This document shows positions 27,543 through 35,394 of a DNA stretch of 54,833 nt, piece after piece; the first letter of the stretch is position 1, and every line of letters begins with the position of its first letter. This DNA is from an uncultured beta proteobacterium (GTDB taxonomy: Bacteria > Pseudomonadota > Gammaproteobacteria > Burkholderiales > Burkholderiaceae_C). Below the pieces are notes generated by a model. The model searched no databases, was not told the DNA's origin, and was given only the letters and a program-made list of their open reading frames with translations. The position numbers and the translations under genes were made by a program. The DNA is taken from contig CAILAY010000123.1 in assembly GCA_903832285.1 (NCBI GenBank), positions 1 to 54,833 on the forward strand. The letters are read 5' to 3'.

Positions 27543-27641
27543 GGCAAATGGCCGCACGCCGCCGTGCTGCTTGCTCAGCATCGGCACACTTGTGAAACGA
27601 TTTACGTCCAGCGCAACTCGTCTTGAGAATGAGGAGGCATG

Positions 27642-28382
27642 ATGACAGCTCTAAAAACTGAAAACACGGTCAATGATCCGGGCGCAGGAGCCATCAAATT
27701 TGACGCTGAGTTCGCCCTCGAGTACGACCGTAAGATACAGATGTCGTGTCCGGGGTACGGCGCTTTGCATGACACCATGGTCTGCGTGTTGAATAACCAG
27801 CCAAGCCCCAACACGTTCTTGTCAGTCGGTGCAGGCACGGGGGCCGAAATTCTTGCACTCGGCAAGGCGTTTCCCCGCTGTCACTTTGTCGCTGTAGATC
27901 CGGCTCACGCCATGATTGACGTGTGTCGTGAACGCCTTACCAAGGCGGGCTTAACCAACAGCGTGGACTATTTTCAGGAAAAATTGGAAACATACCGCCC
28001 AGCTCGGCTTGCAGACGCGGCATCCGCCATTTTTGTGTCGCACTTCATCGCAGGGAATCAAGCGAAGCAAGCGTTCTTTGCACAACTGGCTAGCTGCATC
28101 ACATTGGGTGGCACCTTGCTTATCGGCGACCTTATCGGCGACCCTCGCAGCCCAAACTTCAAGATGTTGTTTGATTGGTGGATCGCTCGCTTGGCTGCCG
28201 AAGGTATTGAGGGGTCTGACTTGGCGAGAGCACGCGCCCAGGAACATGAGTTCCCCTGGATTGGAGAAACGCAGTACCTGGACATCGTTGAGCAGGCAGG
28301 GTTTTCTCGGCCGGTGCGATTTTTTCAGTCGCTGCTGTGGGGCGGATGGGTTGCCAAACGACGGGAATTACCCAATGACTGA
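27642..28382 (+). CDS. Class I SAM-dependent methyltransferase
   Basis: A 246-residue Rossmann-fold methyltransferase. Motif I is FLSVGAGTGAEILALGKAFP near residue 60, followed by the acidic strand FVAVDPAHAMIDVCRERL, a post-motif segment ASAIFVSHFIAG and motif III-like GGTLLIGDLIGD. It ends with a beta-strand pair typical of small-molecule enzymes (GFSRPVRFFQSLLWGGWVAKR). The strong AGGAGG at 27632-27637 is four bases from the second of two consecutive ATGs (27642), which is preferred over 27639. It lies 99 bases after the amidohydrolase gene. Its stop overlaps a short open frame at 28375. Confidence 0.83.
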   Translation: MTALKTENTVNDPGAGAIKFDAEFALEYDRKIQMSCPGYGALHDTMVCVLNNQPSPNTFLSVGAGTGAEILALGKAFPRCHFVAVDPAHAMIDVCRERLTKAGLTNSVDYFQEKLETYRPARLADAASAIFVSHFIAGNQAKQAFFAQLASCITLGGTLLIGDLIGDPRSPNFKMLFDWWIARLAAEGIEGSDLARARAQEHEFPWIGETQYLDIVEQAGFSRPVRFFQSLLWGGWVAKRRELPND

Positions 28383-28578
28383 TGGCGGCTACCGCTACGA
28401 TCTCGATAACTCATTAGAGGGTGTGTATGAAATTCATCATTCCGACCTCGGGCAACCTTCGCTGCTCACGAGCTTGCCGGCCAAGAAAACCTACGTCACC
28501 AGTCGAACGGCAGCTTCCTGGTTTCAGGGACCGGCGATTGTCAGCAATGTAGCGTCTGCGGCAGGCGGCAGTTCCTGA
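28375..28578 (+). CDS. Small open frame overlapping the methyltransferase end (67 aa, uncertain)
   Basis: The ATG at 28375 lies inside the last codons of the methyltransferase, an 8-base overlap, and the frame runs 67 residues from MTDGGYRYDLDNSLEG to SNVASAAGGSS. No domain, signal or membrane segment is visible. The first 30 residues are acidic and Tyr/Asp/Leu-rich, the rest Ser/Ala-rich, a layout seen in some peptide precursors but also in chance frames. The tight coupling to the upstream gene is the only support. Its 3' end runs into sequence with repeat-like character. Confidence 0.25.
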   Translation: MTDGGYRYDLDNSLEGVYEIHHSDLGQPSLLTSLPAKKTYVTSRTAASWFQGPAIVSNVASAAGGSS

Positions 28579-28636
28579 TGAGCTGCGGGTTCAGTGATAG
28601 TCGAGATAGTCGAAATCGCGGCCCCATTGCTGCCGG

Positions 28637-29440
28637 TCATGTAACCGGGCGACGGTCAGGTATCGAGCGAGCATTTTGGACAATCGTAGTCCAACGCTGC
28701 CTTGCGGGTCCCCAGATTTCTCCGAACCTGACGTTCGCCTTGACCCTCGGTGGACCGTCGTGGCGGCCGACTCTTTTAGGCTTGGAAGCAGCAGTACAAG
28801 TTTTCAGACAGCGGTCAGTCGAAATTAGGTGGCGACATAACGAAGGGCTAATCAGGCAAGACAGCCAGTCATTGGCGCTCCGATTGAACGACGCGTTGGC
28901 CGTCATTCGTTGTGCCTGCAGCACGGATGAGACCAAAAGCTGTTGATTCCATTCGGCATGCACTCGGGGATGCAGGTGGTTCACGGCCCTCGGGGGAAGT
29001 TGGACTCCAGCAGCTACGGCTGCAGCGTTGAGGTCGTGAATTCCATTGGGCCAGTTCGTGGGCCATGGCTTGACCAACGACCGAAGCATCTGAAGATCGA
29101 TGTCGCGGCACATTTGGTAGGTTTCGAACGCGGATTCACCAAGGCGAGACCAGACTGCGAAGCTCTCGGGCGTTGGAATCCATGCCCAGAACTCGTCAAC
29201 ATGGCCACAGAAGGCTACAACTGCGCCTGCCAGTTCAGTTCGCGTCAGTCTTTGGACCTCTGGAGTGACGAGTTGAAGGAGGTCGGAGACGTACCCTTCG
29301 TTGGCAGGATCAATCTGCGCGTTGGACACGAGGCCACAGCAGCTTTGCCCGCTCTCGTCGGCGAGGCCAATCCAAAGGAGTTCTGCTGCACGGGACCAAG
29401 GAACCGCAGTCCATTCCGTATCGACGAAGACTCGGCGCAT
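28637..29440 (-). CDS. DEDD-type 3'-5' exonuclease-like protein with repeat-derived C-terminal tail
   Basis: A 267-residue protein. The first 185 residues resemble the Rv2179c-like family of DEDDh exoribonucleases: MRRVFVDTEWTAV supplies Asp and Glu of the first motif, LLWIGLADESGQSCCGL follows, FAVWSRLGESAFETY resembles the second motif region, and HPRVHAEWNQQLL has the last-motif His but no obvious acidic partner at the usual place. From about residue 200 the frame passes through repeat copy B (KPKRVGRHDGPPRVKAN), so the tail is probably read-through of a repeat that replaced the original end. The gene may be inactive. It runs opposite to the methyltransferase cluster. Confidence 0.6.
   Translation of the reverse strand: MRRVFVDTEWTAVPWSRAAELLWIGLADESGQSCCGLVSNAQIDPANEGYVSDLLQLVTPEVQRLTRTELAGAVVAFCGHVDEFWAWIPTPESFAVWSRLGESAFETYQMCRDIDLQMLRSLVKPWPTNWPNGIHDLNAAAVAAGVQLPPRAVNHLHPRVHAEWNQQLLVSSVLQAQRMTANASFNRSANDWLSCLISPSLCRHLISTDRCLKTCTAASKPKRVGRHDGPPRVKANVRFGEIWGPARQRWTTIVQNARSIPDRRPVT
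28734..28786 (-). repeat. Dispersed repeat, copy B
   Basis: This is the best preserved of three copies in the window. TTCGCCTTGACCCTCGG and GGCGGCCGACTCTTTT match copies A and C with scattered substitutions. Similarity to C extends left to about 28693. On the minus strand the copy forms part of the C-terminal tail of the exonuclease-like gene. Confidence 0.65.
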
Positions 29441-29644
29441 GATCTTGGCATTCCGTGGCTAGACGACAAAAAGAATGGAAATCTGCATCTGAGTCCGGGA
29501 AAAGTCCGAGATTTTGCCGGCGCACCAAGGGGCACCACTGGACGACCAAGTTCGACCCTCGGATTGGGATGTAACCACGGTTGCATCGTACCAAATTGGA
29601 AGGCTACCTCGGACGACTGGTCCCGCTGCACATCAGCCAAGGAC

Positions 29645-30391
29645 TCAACGTCCGCCACCTACATCCAGCAGTGCACCGGTGGTGTACGTTGCACCAGAAC
29701 TGAGAAGCCACAAAATGGCGCTGGCGACTTCTTCGGTTGTGCCGGGGCGGCGCATGGGGATGACTGCGGAGAGTTGTTGCGCGCGCTCAGGCTGGCCGCC
29801 GGAGGCGTGAATCTCGGTGTCAATAACGCCAGGGCGCACCGAGTTGACGCGTATGCCTTCCGCCGCCACTTCGCGCGCCAGTCCCACAGTGAAAGTGTCT
29901 ATGGCACCTTTGCTGGCGGCGTAGTCTACGTACTGGCCCGGGCTGCCCAGGGTGGCTGCGACGCTGGAGAGGTTAACTATGGCGCCGCCTGCACCGCCGT
30001 GCAGTGTGCTCATGCGCAGCACCGCTTCACGCGCACACACCATACTGCCGATTACGTTGGTATCGAACATGCGCTTGATGCGTGCGACCGACATTGCGTC
30101 CACGCGGCTCGCCACGTCCACCACACCAGCGCTGTTGACCAAGGCACTCAGGGGGCCGAGTTGGGAGTCGACGATGGCAAACATGGCCAGCACTTGTTCT
30201 TCCTTCGCCACGTCGGCCTGAACCGCGATGGCCTTGGCACCCAAGGCGTGAATCTGCCGCACCACTTCGTCAGCGGCCAGCGCATTGTTTAGGTAGTTCA
30301 CCGCCACAGCGTACCCAGCGCGGGCCGCCATTAGGGCGGTGGCTGCGCCAATGCCGCGCGAAGCGCCGGTAATCAGCATGACTGGTTTCAC
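29645..30391 (-). CDS. SDR family oxidoreductase
   Basis: A 248-residue classical short-chain dehydrogenase. The nucleotide-binding motif is TGASRGIGAAT near residue 8, the structural motif is NSAG (LVNSAGVVD), and the catalytic set is Ser in VNLSSVAAT plus YxxxK in YVDYAASKGA. The C-terminal part has RVNSVRPGVIDTEIH and GALLDVGGGR. After the first beta strand the sequence VNYLNNALAADE lacks an acidic residue and suggests NADP(H) preference. It resembles glucose/3-oxoacyl reductase-type members; the substrate cannot be told. It stands alone, between the exonuclease-like gene and the diguanylate cyclase. Confidence 0.93.
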   Translation of the reverse strand: MKPVMLITGASRGIGAATALMAARAGYAVAVNYLNNALAADEVVRQIHALGAKAIAVQADVAKEEQVLAMFAIVDSQLGPLSALVNSAGVVDVASRVDAMSVARIKRMFDTNVIGSMVCAREAVLRMSTLHGGAGGAIVNLSSVAATLGSPGQYVDYAASKGAIDTFTVGLAREVAAEGIRVNSVRPGVIDTEIHASGGQPERAQQLSAVIPMRRPGTTEEVASAILWLLSSGATYTTGALLDVGGGR

Positions 30392-30474
30392 AGGTCAAAT
30401 GTCCTCGGCCAGGGGATGGCTTGTTTCATGGTCCAAATCGTATCAAACTGGGGCGCAAAGTCGGACTACTGCTT

Positions 30475-30553
30475 TCGCTGCGGTCCGGCTCCACAAATTT
30501 TGCCAGACCTGCCATTCGCCCAGACGTTCGGCGTCCCGAGATGGCGGCTGACT
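30475..30553 (-). repeat. Dispersed repeat, copy C
   Basis: This degenerate copy has CCATTCGCC, GACGTTCGG and ATGGCGGCTGACTC in register with copy B. The minus-strand reading SRHLGTPNVWANGRSG aligns with B (GRHDGPPRVKANVRFG) at most framework positions. It lies in the 313-base gap between the SDR gene and the diguanylate cyclase; nothing else was recognised there. Confidence 0.5.
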
Positions 30554-30704
30554 CGCGCTGTTATCCCACAGCGGCGGACTATCAACGCCCAAGCCGGCGC
30601 TCCCACTGGCACCGCAATCTGACTGATATCCTATAGACTGGCGAGGGGCCGGCGGTAACTCCATGGCCGCTACAGCGGTGTCAAATTCCATAAGGGAGCG
30701 TTGC

Positions 30705-31919
30705 GTGACAGGCTCGGTACACACGGTTGATGAGCAGTTGGTGGCGGAAACGGTCCAGCATGAGCGCACGAACGTTTTTAACGAGCGCCTGGTTGCCAGC
30801 GCATACGTTTCGCCTTTGGGCATTGGCTTTGTTGCATGGCTGCAGACGGCCGCGGTCGGAGCCCTGCAGGCCCTGGAATGGGGGGCGATGATTGTTTGCG
30901 TTGAACTTCTCATCATTTGGTTCGGCCGCGGTTTTCGCAAAGCGGCTCTGGGTAAACGCCCGGTCGACCGCTGGTTGAACGCCCAATTGGTGTGCTGCGG
31001 GTTGCTGGGCTTGATGTGGGGCGCGGCTACCTGGTTTGTCTGGTCGCCTGACAAATTTCTGTTTTACGTCACCACCCTTTGCGTTCTGGTGGGTGTCTCT
31101 TTCATCTGCATGGTGGTGATGGCGCCGGTGCGCTGGGCCATGCTTCCCTTTGCGGTCGGGCTATTGATTCTGCCCTTGGTGCAGTTGCTGTTCATCGACA
31201 ATCCGGTCGGCCGTGAAATTGGTGCCGGCTGGGTGGTCATGATTGCCGTGCAGCTGAGGTATTCCCGGGATCTTCGCCACGAGTTGGTTCGGCAGATCGA
31301 CAGTTCAGTGCGCAATTTGATGCTGGTGGAACGCTTGACTCGGGTCAGCAGTGAGCTGACGCTGGCCAATTCCGAGAAAGAAACCCGCAACGCCGAACTG
31401 AATGCGGTCATGGAGCAACTTAATCGTCTGGTGACTTTCGATCAACTGACCGGCGCCTACAGTCGTCGCCACTTTATGCAAGAGCTCGACCGCCAAGTGG
31501 CAGTGCACACCCGCCACGGCGCGCCTGTCTCACTGATCATGATGGATCTGGATCATTTCAAATCGATCAACGACAGCTACGGGCATGGAGTGGGCGACCG
31601 CGCACTGCGCGAGGCGGCATTGAGTACCAAGGCTGAACTGCGTGACGGTGACATGCTCGGGCGAGTAGGCGGTGAAGAGTTTCTGGTTTTGCTGCCCATG
31701 ACCACTCTGGAGGCAGCCATCATTTTGGCCGAACGGTTACGTGCGTCGCTGGCGGCCGTCGGCCTGGCAGAAGGCACGCAGACGATTCGAATTTCTGCGT
31801 CCTTTGGGGTCGCGGAACTGCGCGATAACGAAGACGCCACTTCTTGGTATCGGCGCGCCGACGATGGGCTTTACAGAGCCAAGGCGGAGGGACGCAATCG
31901 CGTGGTTGCTGCCGCCTGA
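30705..31919 (+). CDS. Membrane-bound diguanylate cyclase (GGDEF)
   Basis: A 404-residue inner-membrane enzyme predicted to make c-di-GMP from two GTP. About five membrane helices fill residues 30-180 (for example GLLGLMWGAATWFVW and LCVLVGVSFICMVVMAPV). A short coiled coil (SELTLANSEKETRNAELN) links them to a GGDEF domain beginning FDQLTGAYSRRHFM. The active site is GGEEF and the substrate segment DLDHFKSINDSYGHGVGD is intact. An inhibitory I-site RDGD lies five residues before GGEEF, so product inhibition is expected. GTG at 30705 has AAGGGAG eight bases upstream; an ATG at 30663 would add 14 residues but has no clear ribosome site. Confidence 0.93.
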   Translation: MTGSVHTVDEQLVAETVQHERTNVFNERLVASAYVSPLGIGFVAWLQTAAVGALQALEWGAMIVCVELLIIWFGRGFRKAALGKRPVDRWLNAQLVCCGLLGLMWGAATWFVWSPDKFLFYVTTLCVLVGVSFICMVVMAPVRWAMLPFAVGLLILPLVQLLFIDNPVGREIGAGWVVMIAVQLRYSRDLRHELVRQIDSSVRNLMLVERLTRVSSELTLANSEKETRNAELNAVMEQLNRLVTFDQLTGAYSRRHFMQELDRQVAVHTRHGAPVSLIMMDLDHFKSINDSYGHGVGDRALREAALSTKAELRDGDMLGRVGGEEFLVLLPMTTLEAAIILAERLRASLAAVGLAEGTQTIRISASFGVAELRDNEDATSWYRRADDGLYRAKAEGRNRVVAAA

Positions 31920-32085
31920 GGACGGATCCGGGGCGGGATGATGAGCCCGAAGACTTCCACTGTGGACTGGAACCCGTGTTGGCGGTCGTGCGCTGGGTGG
32001 CCCAATTGGCGCCGAATCCACGGCGTCCACGCTGTCCGAGCCGAACCCAGCGGGGGGTCGTGAGCCGCCAGCCTAGTTAAACGCG

Positions 32086-33141
32086 CTAAGGCAGCAAAAC
32101 TCCGTCGGCAGCGAACGCCAGTGCGCCAGTCAAATCGAATGTGAGGCCCACTTTTTGCCCGGCCACTACCCGGCCCTCGTGCGCCGAGACCTTGGCGGTC
32201 AACAGCTCGTCCATGTCCTCGACGCGCAAGTGAATGATGGAGGCGTCGCCCAGGTGTTCTGCGAGCATGACCTCGGCCATCACGCCCTGCTCCACATCAC
32301 CAAGATGCAGGTGTTCGGGGCGTATGCCGACCTTGTGAGTGGCCGCGCTGGCCTGCGCTGCGGCAGCGTTCCACAGCGCCACATGCCCCGCTGGCGCAAT
32401 GCCGACGGGCCGGGCGATGAGATTGATGCGCGGCGCCCCCAGAAAGGTGGCGACAAACTCGTTCGCCGGTCGCGCGTACAAGTCCATTGGCGCGCCCAGT
32501 TGCTCAACTCGGCCCTTGTTGAAGACCGCGATGCGATCTCCCATGGTCATCGCTTCTACCTGGTCGTGCGTCACGTAGATCATGGTCGTGCCGAGTTCCT
32601 TGTGCAGGCGCGACAGCTCGATGCGCATGGTCACGCGCAACGCGGCGTCCAGATTGGAAAGCGGTTCGTCAAACAAGAATACCTTGGGCTTGCGCACGAT
32701 CGCGCGCCCGATCGCCACGCGCTGGCGCTCGCCACCGGACAGCGCCTTGGGCAGGCGCGGCAGCAGGTGCGATATGCGCAGCACCTCGGCCGTGCGCTCC
32801 ACCACCGCGTTGCGCTGCGCCTTGTTCACGCCCGCCATGCGCAGCGAGAAACCCATGTTCTCGGCCACCGTCATGTGCGGATACAGGGCATAGCTCTGGA
32901 ACACCATGGCCGCGCCCCGATCCGCGGGACGCAGGTCGTTGGCGCGGGTGCCATCGATCAGCAGCTCGCCCGCGCTGATGCTTTCCAAGCCCGCGATCAT
33001 GCGCAACATGGTGGACTTGCCACAGCCCGAAGGTCCCACGAACACGAGGAACTCGCCGTCGTTCACCTCCAGATCGACGCCATGTATCACGGCCGTGTCG
33101 CCGTAGCTCTTGCGAATGCCCTTGAGCGCCAGATGTCCCAT
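32086..33141 (-). CDS. Sugar ABC transporter ATP-binding protein (MalK/UgpC type)
   Basis: A 351-residue ATPase of the CUT1 sugar-import family. Walker A GPSGCGKST is near residue 38, the Q-loop is in VFQSYALYPHMTV, the signature is LSGGERQRVAIGRAI, Walker B is VFLFDEPLSNLDA and the switch His is in YVTHDQVEAMTMGDR. The C-terminal 110 residues form the TOBE/regulatory domain (VGIRPEHLHLG). ATG at 33141 overlaps the stop of the beta-glucosidase gene, placing it last in the operon. Related ATPases can serve several importers. Confidence 0.94.
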   Translation of the reverse strand: MGHLALKGIRKSYGDTAVIHGVDLEVNDGEFLVFVGPSGCGKSTMLRMIAGLESISAGELLIDGTRANDLRPADRGAAMVFQSYALYPHMTVAENMGFSLRMAGVNKAQRNAVVERTAEVLRISHLLPRLPKALSGGERQRVAIGRAIVRKPKVFLFDEPLSNLDAALRVTMRIELSRLHKELGTTMIYVTHDQVEAMTMGDRIAVFNKGRVEQLGAPMDLYARPANEFVATFLGAPRINLIARPVGIAPAGHVALWNAAAAQASAATHKVGIRPEHLHLGDVEQGVMAEVMLAEHLGDASIIHLRVEDMDELLTAKVSAHEGRVVAGQKVGLTFDLTGALAFAADGVLLP

Positions 33142-33142
33142 G

Positions 33143-34471
33143 CTATTTCCCTTTCCTCTTGAGGAACCCTCGGTACCACAGTGCGCTGTCCTTGAGCGTG
33201 CGCCGCTGTGTGTCGTAATCGACGCGCACGATGCCAAAGCGCTTCTCATAACCCGAGGCCCACTCGAAGTTATCCAGCAGACTCCAGACGAAGTAGCCCG
33301 CCACATTCACGCCAAGCCGCATGGCGTCGCGTGTCGCGGCGACGTGATTAGCGATGTAGGTTTGACGGCGCACGTCATGCACCTCGCCGCCCACCACCTC
33401 GTCCTTGAAGGCGGCGCCGTTTTCCGTGATAAGAATCGGCGGCAACGTGTAGTCGTGGTGCAGGCGCACGAGCAGTTGCGTGAGCCCGGGCGGATACACC
33501 TCCCAACCCATGTCGGTGATGTCGTGCCCGCTGCTCCTGACGTCCCATGGCACGCCTGCGCTGGCGATGCAGCGAAAGTAATAGTTGACCCCGAGGAAAT
33601 CAATCGGAACCCGGATCTGCTCCATGTCGCCTGTAAAGATCTTGGGCGCATCGGCGCCGAAGTGATCCAGCATGTCGACCGGATACTCACCCTTGAGCAA
33701 CGGATCCGCGTACCAGCGCAGACCTTTGCCGTCGTCCAGTCGCGCCTGTGCTTTATCCGCTTCAGAGTCGGTGGCGGGTTGGGTATGTGACATGTTGAGC
33801 ACGATCCCCAGCGAACTTTTGCAGCCCTGGGCGCGCAACGCAGTCAACGCCATGCCGTGGCTCAGCAGCAGGTGGTGCGCAACCTGCAACATCACAGCGC
33901 GGCTCTTGATGCCGGGCGCGAAGGTTCCCGTCTCATGGCCCAGCACCGCCACCACCCAGGGTTCGTTGTGCGTGCAAATCGACACCACGCGGTCGCCCAG
34001 GCGTCGCGCTACTTCGCATGCGTAGTTCACGAAGTGCTGCACCGTATCGCGGTTCGCCCAACCGCCTTTGCCCTGCAGGGCCGAAGGCAGATCCCAGTGG
34101 TTCAGCGTCAGATACGGCTTGAGACCGCGCGCGAGCATGCCGTCCACAAGCCGCTCGTAATACGCGAAACCGGCTTCGTTGAAGGAGCCAGAACCGAGCG
34201 GTTGCACCCGCGGCCACGAGATGGAAAAGCGGTAGGCATCCACACCCAGATCGGCGATCAGATCCAGGTCGGACTCCCAAAGGTGGTAGTGGTCGCAGGC
34301 CGTGATCCCATCACTCCCGTCGGCAATGGTGCCGGGTACGCGGCAGAAATCGTCCCAGATGGATGGGCCTTTGCCGTCGGCGTCTGCTGCGCCTTCGATC
34401 TGGAATGCGCTGGTGGCAACGCCCCAGACGAAATTTTCGGGGAAATCGGACTTGGAAATCGAAGCGGTCAT
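33143..34471 (-). CDS. GH1 family beta-glucosidase
   Basis: A 442-residue glycoside hydrolase family 1 enzyme, of usual length and without a signal peptide, so cytoplasmic. The N-terminal signature FVWGVATSAFQIEGA, DLDLIADLGVDAYRFSISWPR and TLNHWDLPSAL are present. The acid/base Glu is in THNEPWVV near residue 165 and the nucleophile Glu in ILITENGAAF near 350. The C-terminal WSLLDNFEWASGYEKRFGI is intact. ATG at 34471 is preferred (MTASISKSDFPENFVWG) over the longer open frame, which overlaps the permease. Being inside the transporter operon, it probably hydrolyses the imported disaccharide such as cellobiose or another beta-glucoside. Confidence 0.95.
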   Translation of the reverse strand: MTASISKSDFPENFVWGVATSAFQIEGAADADGKGPSIWDDFCRVPGTIADGSDGITACDHYHLWESDLDLIADLGVDAYRFSISWPRVQPLGSGSFNEAGFAYYERLVDGMLARGLKPYLTLNHWDLPSALQGKGGWANRDTVQHFVNYACEVARRLGDRVVSICTHNEPWVVAVLGHETGTFAPGIKSRAVMLQVAHHLLLSHGMALTALRAQGCKSSLGIVLNMSHTQPATDSEADKAQARLDDGKGLRWYADPLLKGEYPVDMLDHFGADAPKIFTGDMEQIRVPIDFLGVNYYFRCIASAGVPWDVRSSGHDITDMGWEVYPPGLTQLLVRLHHDYTLPPILITENGAAFKDEVVGGEVHDVRRQTYIANHVAATRDAMRLGVNVAGYFVWSLLDNFEWASGYEKRFGIVRVDYDTQRRTLKDSALWYRGFLKRKGK

Positions 34472-34485
34472 GAAGATGGAAAAAA

Positions 34486-35394
34486 TTAGCCGCGCACGGC
34501 GCCAGCGGTGAGACCGTCGATGAGACGGCGGGAAGAAATGGCAAACAACACCAACAATGGCAAGGTGGCCACGGCCGCACCGGCCAGCAACGCCCCCCAT
34601 TCGGTATCTCCCGGGCTGTACATGCCGCGCAGCGCAAGCGGAAACGTGTACATCTCGGGCGAGCGCATGACCACCAGCGGGCCGATGAAGTTGTTCCAGG
34701 AGGCGATGAACGTGATCAGGCCCAGCGTTCCCAGGGCCGGCTGCAGCAGGGGCAGCACGATGCTCCAATAGATGCGCAGTTCACCACAGCCGTCCATGCG
34801 CGCGGCCTCGATCAGGTCGCGCGGAATGCTGGACGTGATGAACTGGCGCATCATGAAAATGCCGAAGGCGCTGGCAGCACCCGGGATGTAGAGTGCGCGC
34901 GGCTGGTCGATCCAGCCCAAGGCGTCCATGATCATGAAGCTGGGGATCATGCCCAGAAACGACGGCAACATCATGGTGCCCATGACCAGGGCGAATAACG
35001 GCTTCTTGAAACGAAACTCGAACCGGGCAAAGGCATAGCCGCCCATGGAGCAAAACAGCAGGGTCAGCGCGGTCGAGGCCAGCGCCACATACAGGCTCCA
35101 GCCCAGACTGCGCCATAACGCGATGCGGCCCGTGAGCGTGGCAAAGTTCGCCAGAAAATCCGCTCCAAAAAACAGCGGCGGCGGCAGACTGAAGATGTCG
35201 CTGCGGGAATGCGTGGCAAACACGAACATGAAGTAGAACGGCGCCAGCATGATAAGTGCGCCCACGCCCACCAGCAGGTAGGCGGCCCAGGGCGCAAGAC
35301 GGCTGGAATCCACAATCGGTTGAGGACAGGGCTGGCTCGCTGGGGGTAGCTGCGGACTGTCCCGCAAGGTCTCAGACACGGTTGCTGAACTCAT
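34486..35394 (-). CDS. Sugar ABC transporter permease (MalG type)
   Basis: A 302-residue inner-membrane protein with six membrane segments, starting after a Pro-rich cytoplasmic N-terminus of about 35 residues. The EAA loop that contacts the ATPase reads EAARMDGCGELRIYWSIVLPLL near residue 200. TMMLPSFLGMIPSF and ASWNNFIGPLVVM are family-typical. Its ATG overlaps the stop of the upstream permease gene (ATGA), and 14 bases separate its stop from the beta-glucosidase start. Confidence 0.94.
   Translation of the reverse strand: MSSATVSETLRDSPQLPPASQPCPQPIVDSSRLAPWAAYLLVGVGALIMLAPFYFMFVFATHSRSDIFSLPPPLFFGADFLANFATLTGRIALWRSLGWSLYVALASTALTLLFCSMGGYAFARFEFRFKKPLFALVMGTMMLPSFLGMIPSFMIMDALGWIDQPRALYIPGAASAFGIFMMRQFITSSIPRDLIEAARMDGCGELRIYWSIVLPLLQPALGTLGLITFIASWNNFIGPLVVMRSPEMYTFPLALRGMYSPGDTEWGALLAGAAVATLPLLVLFAISSRRLIDGLTAGAVRG

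Noticed and set aside
28943..30292. 449-codon plus-strand frame across the exonuclease-like and SDR genes
   Set aside because: It is antisense to a clear SDR with complete catalytic residues and shows no domain of its own.
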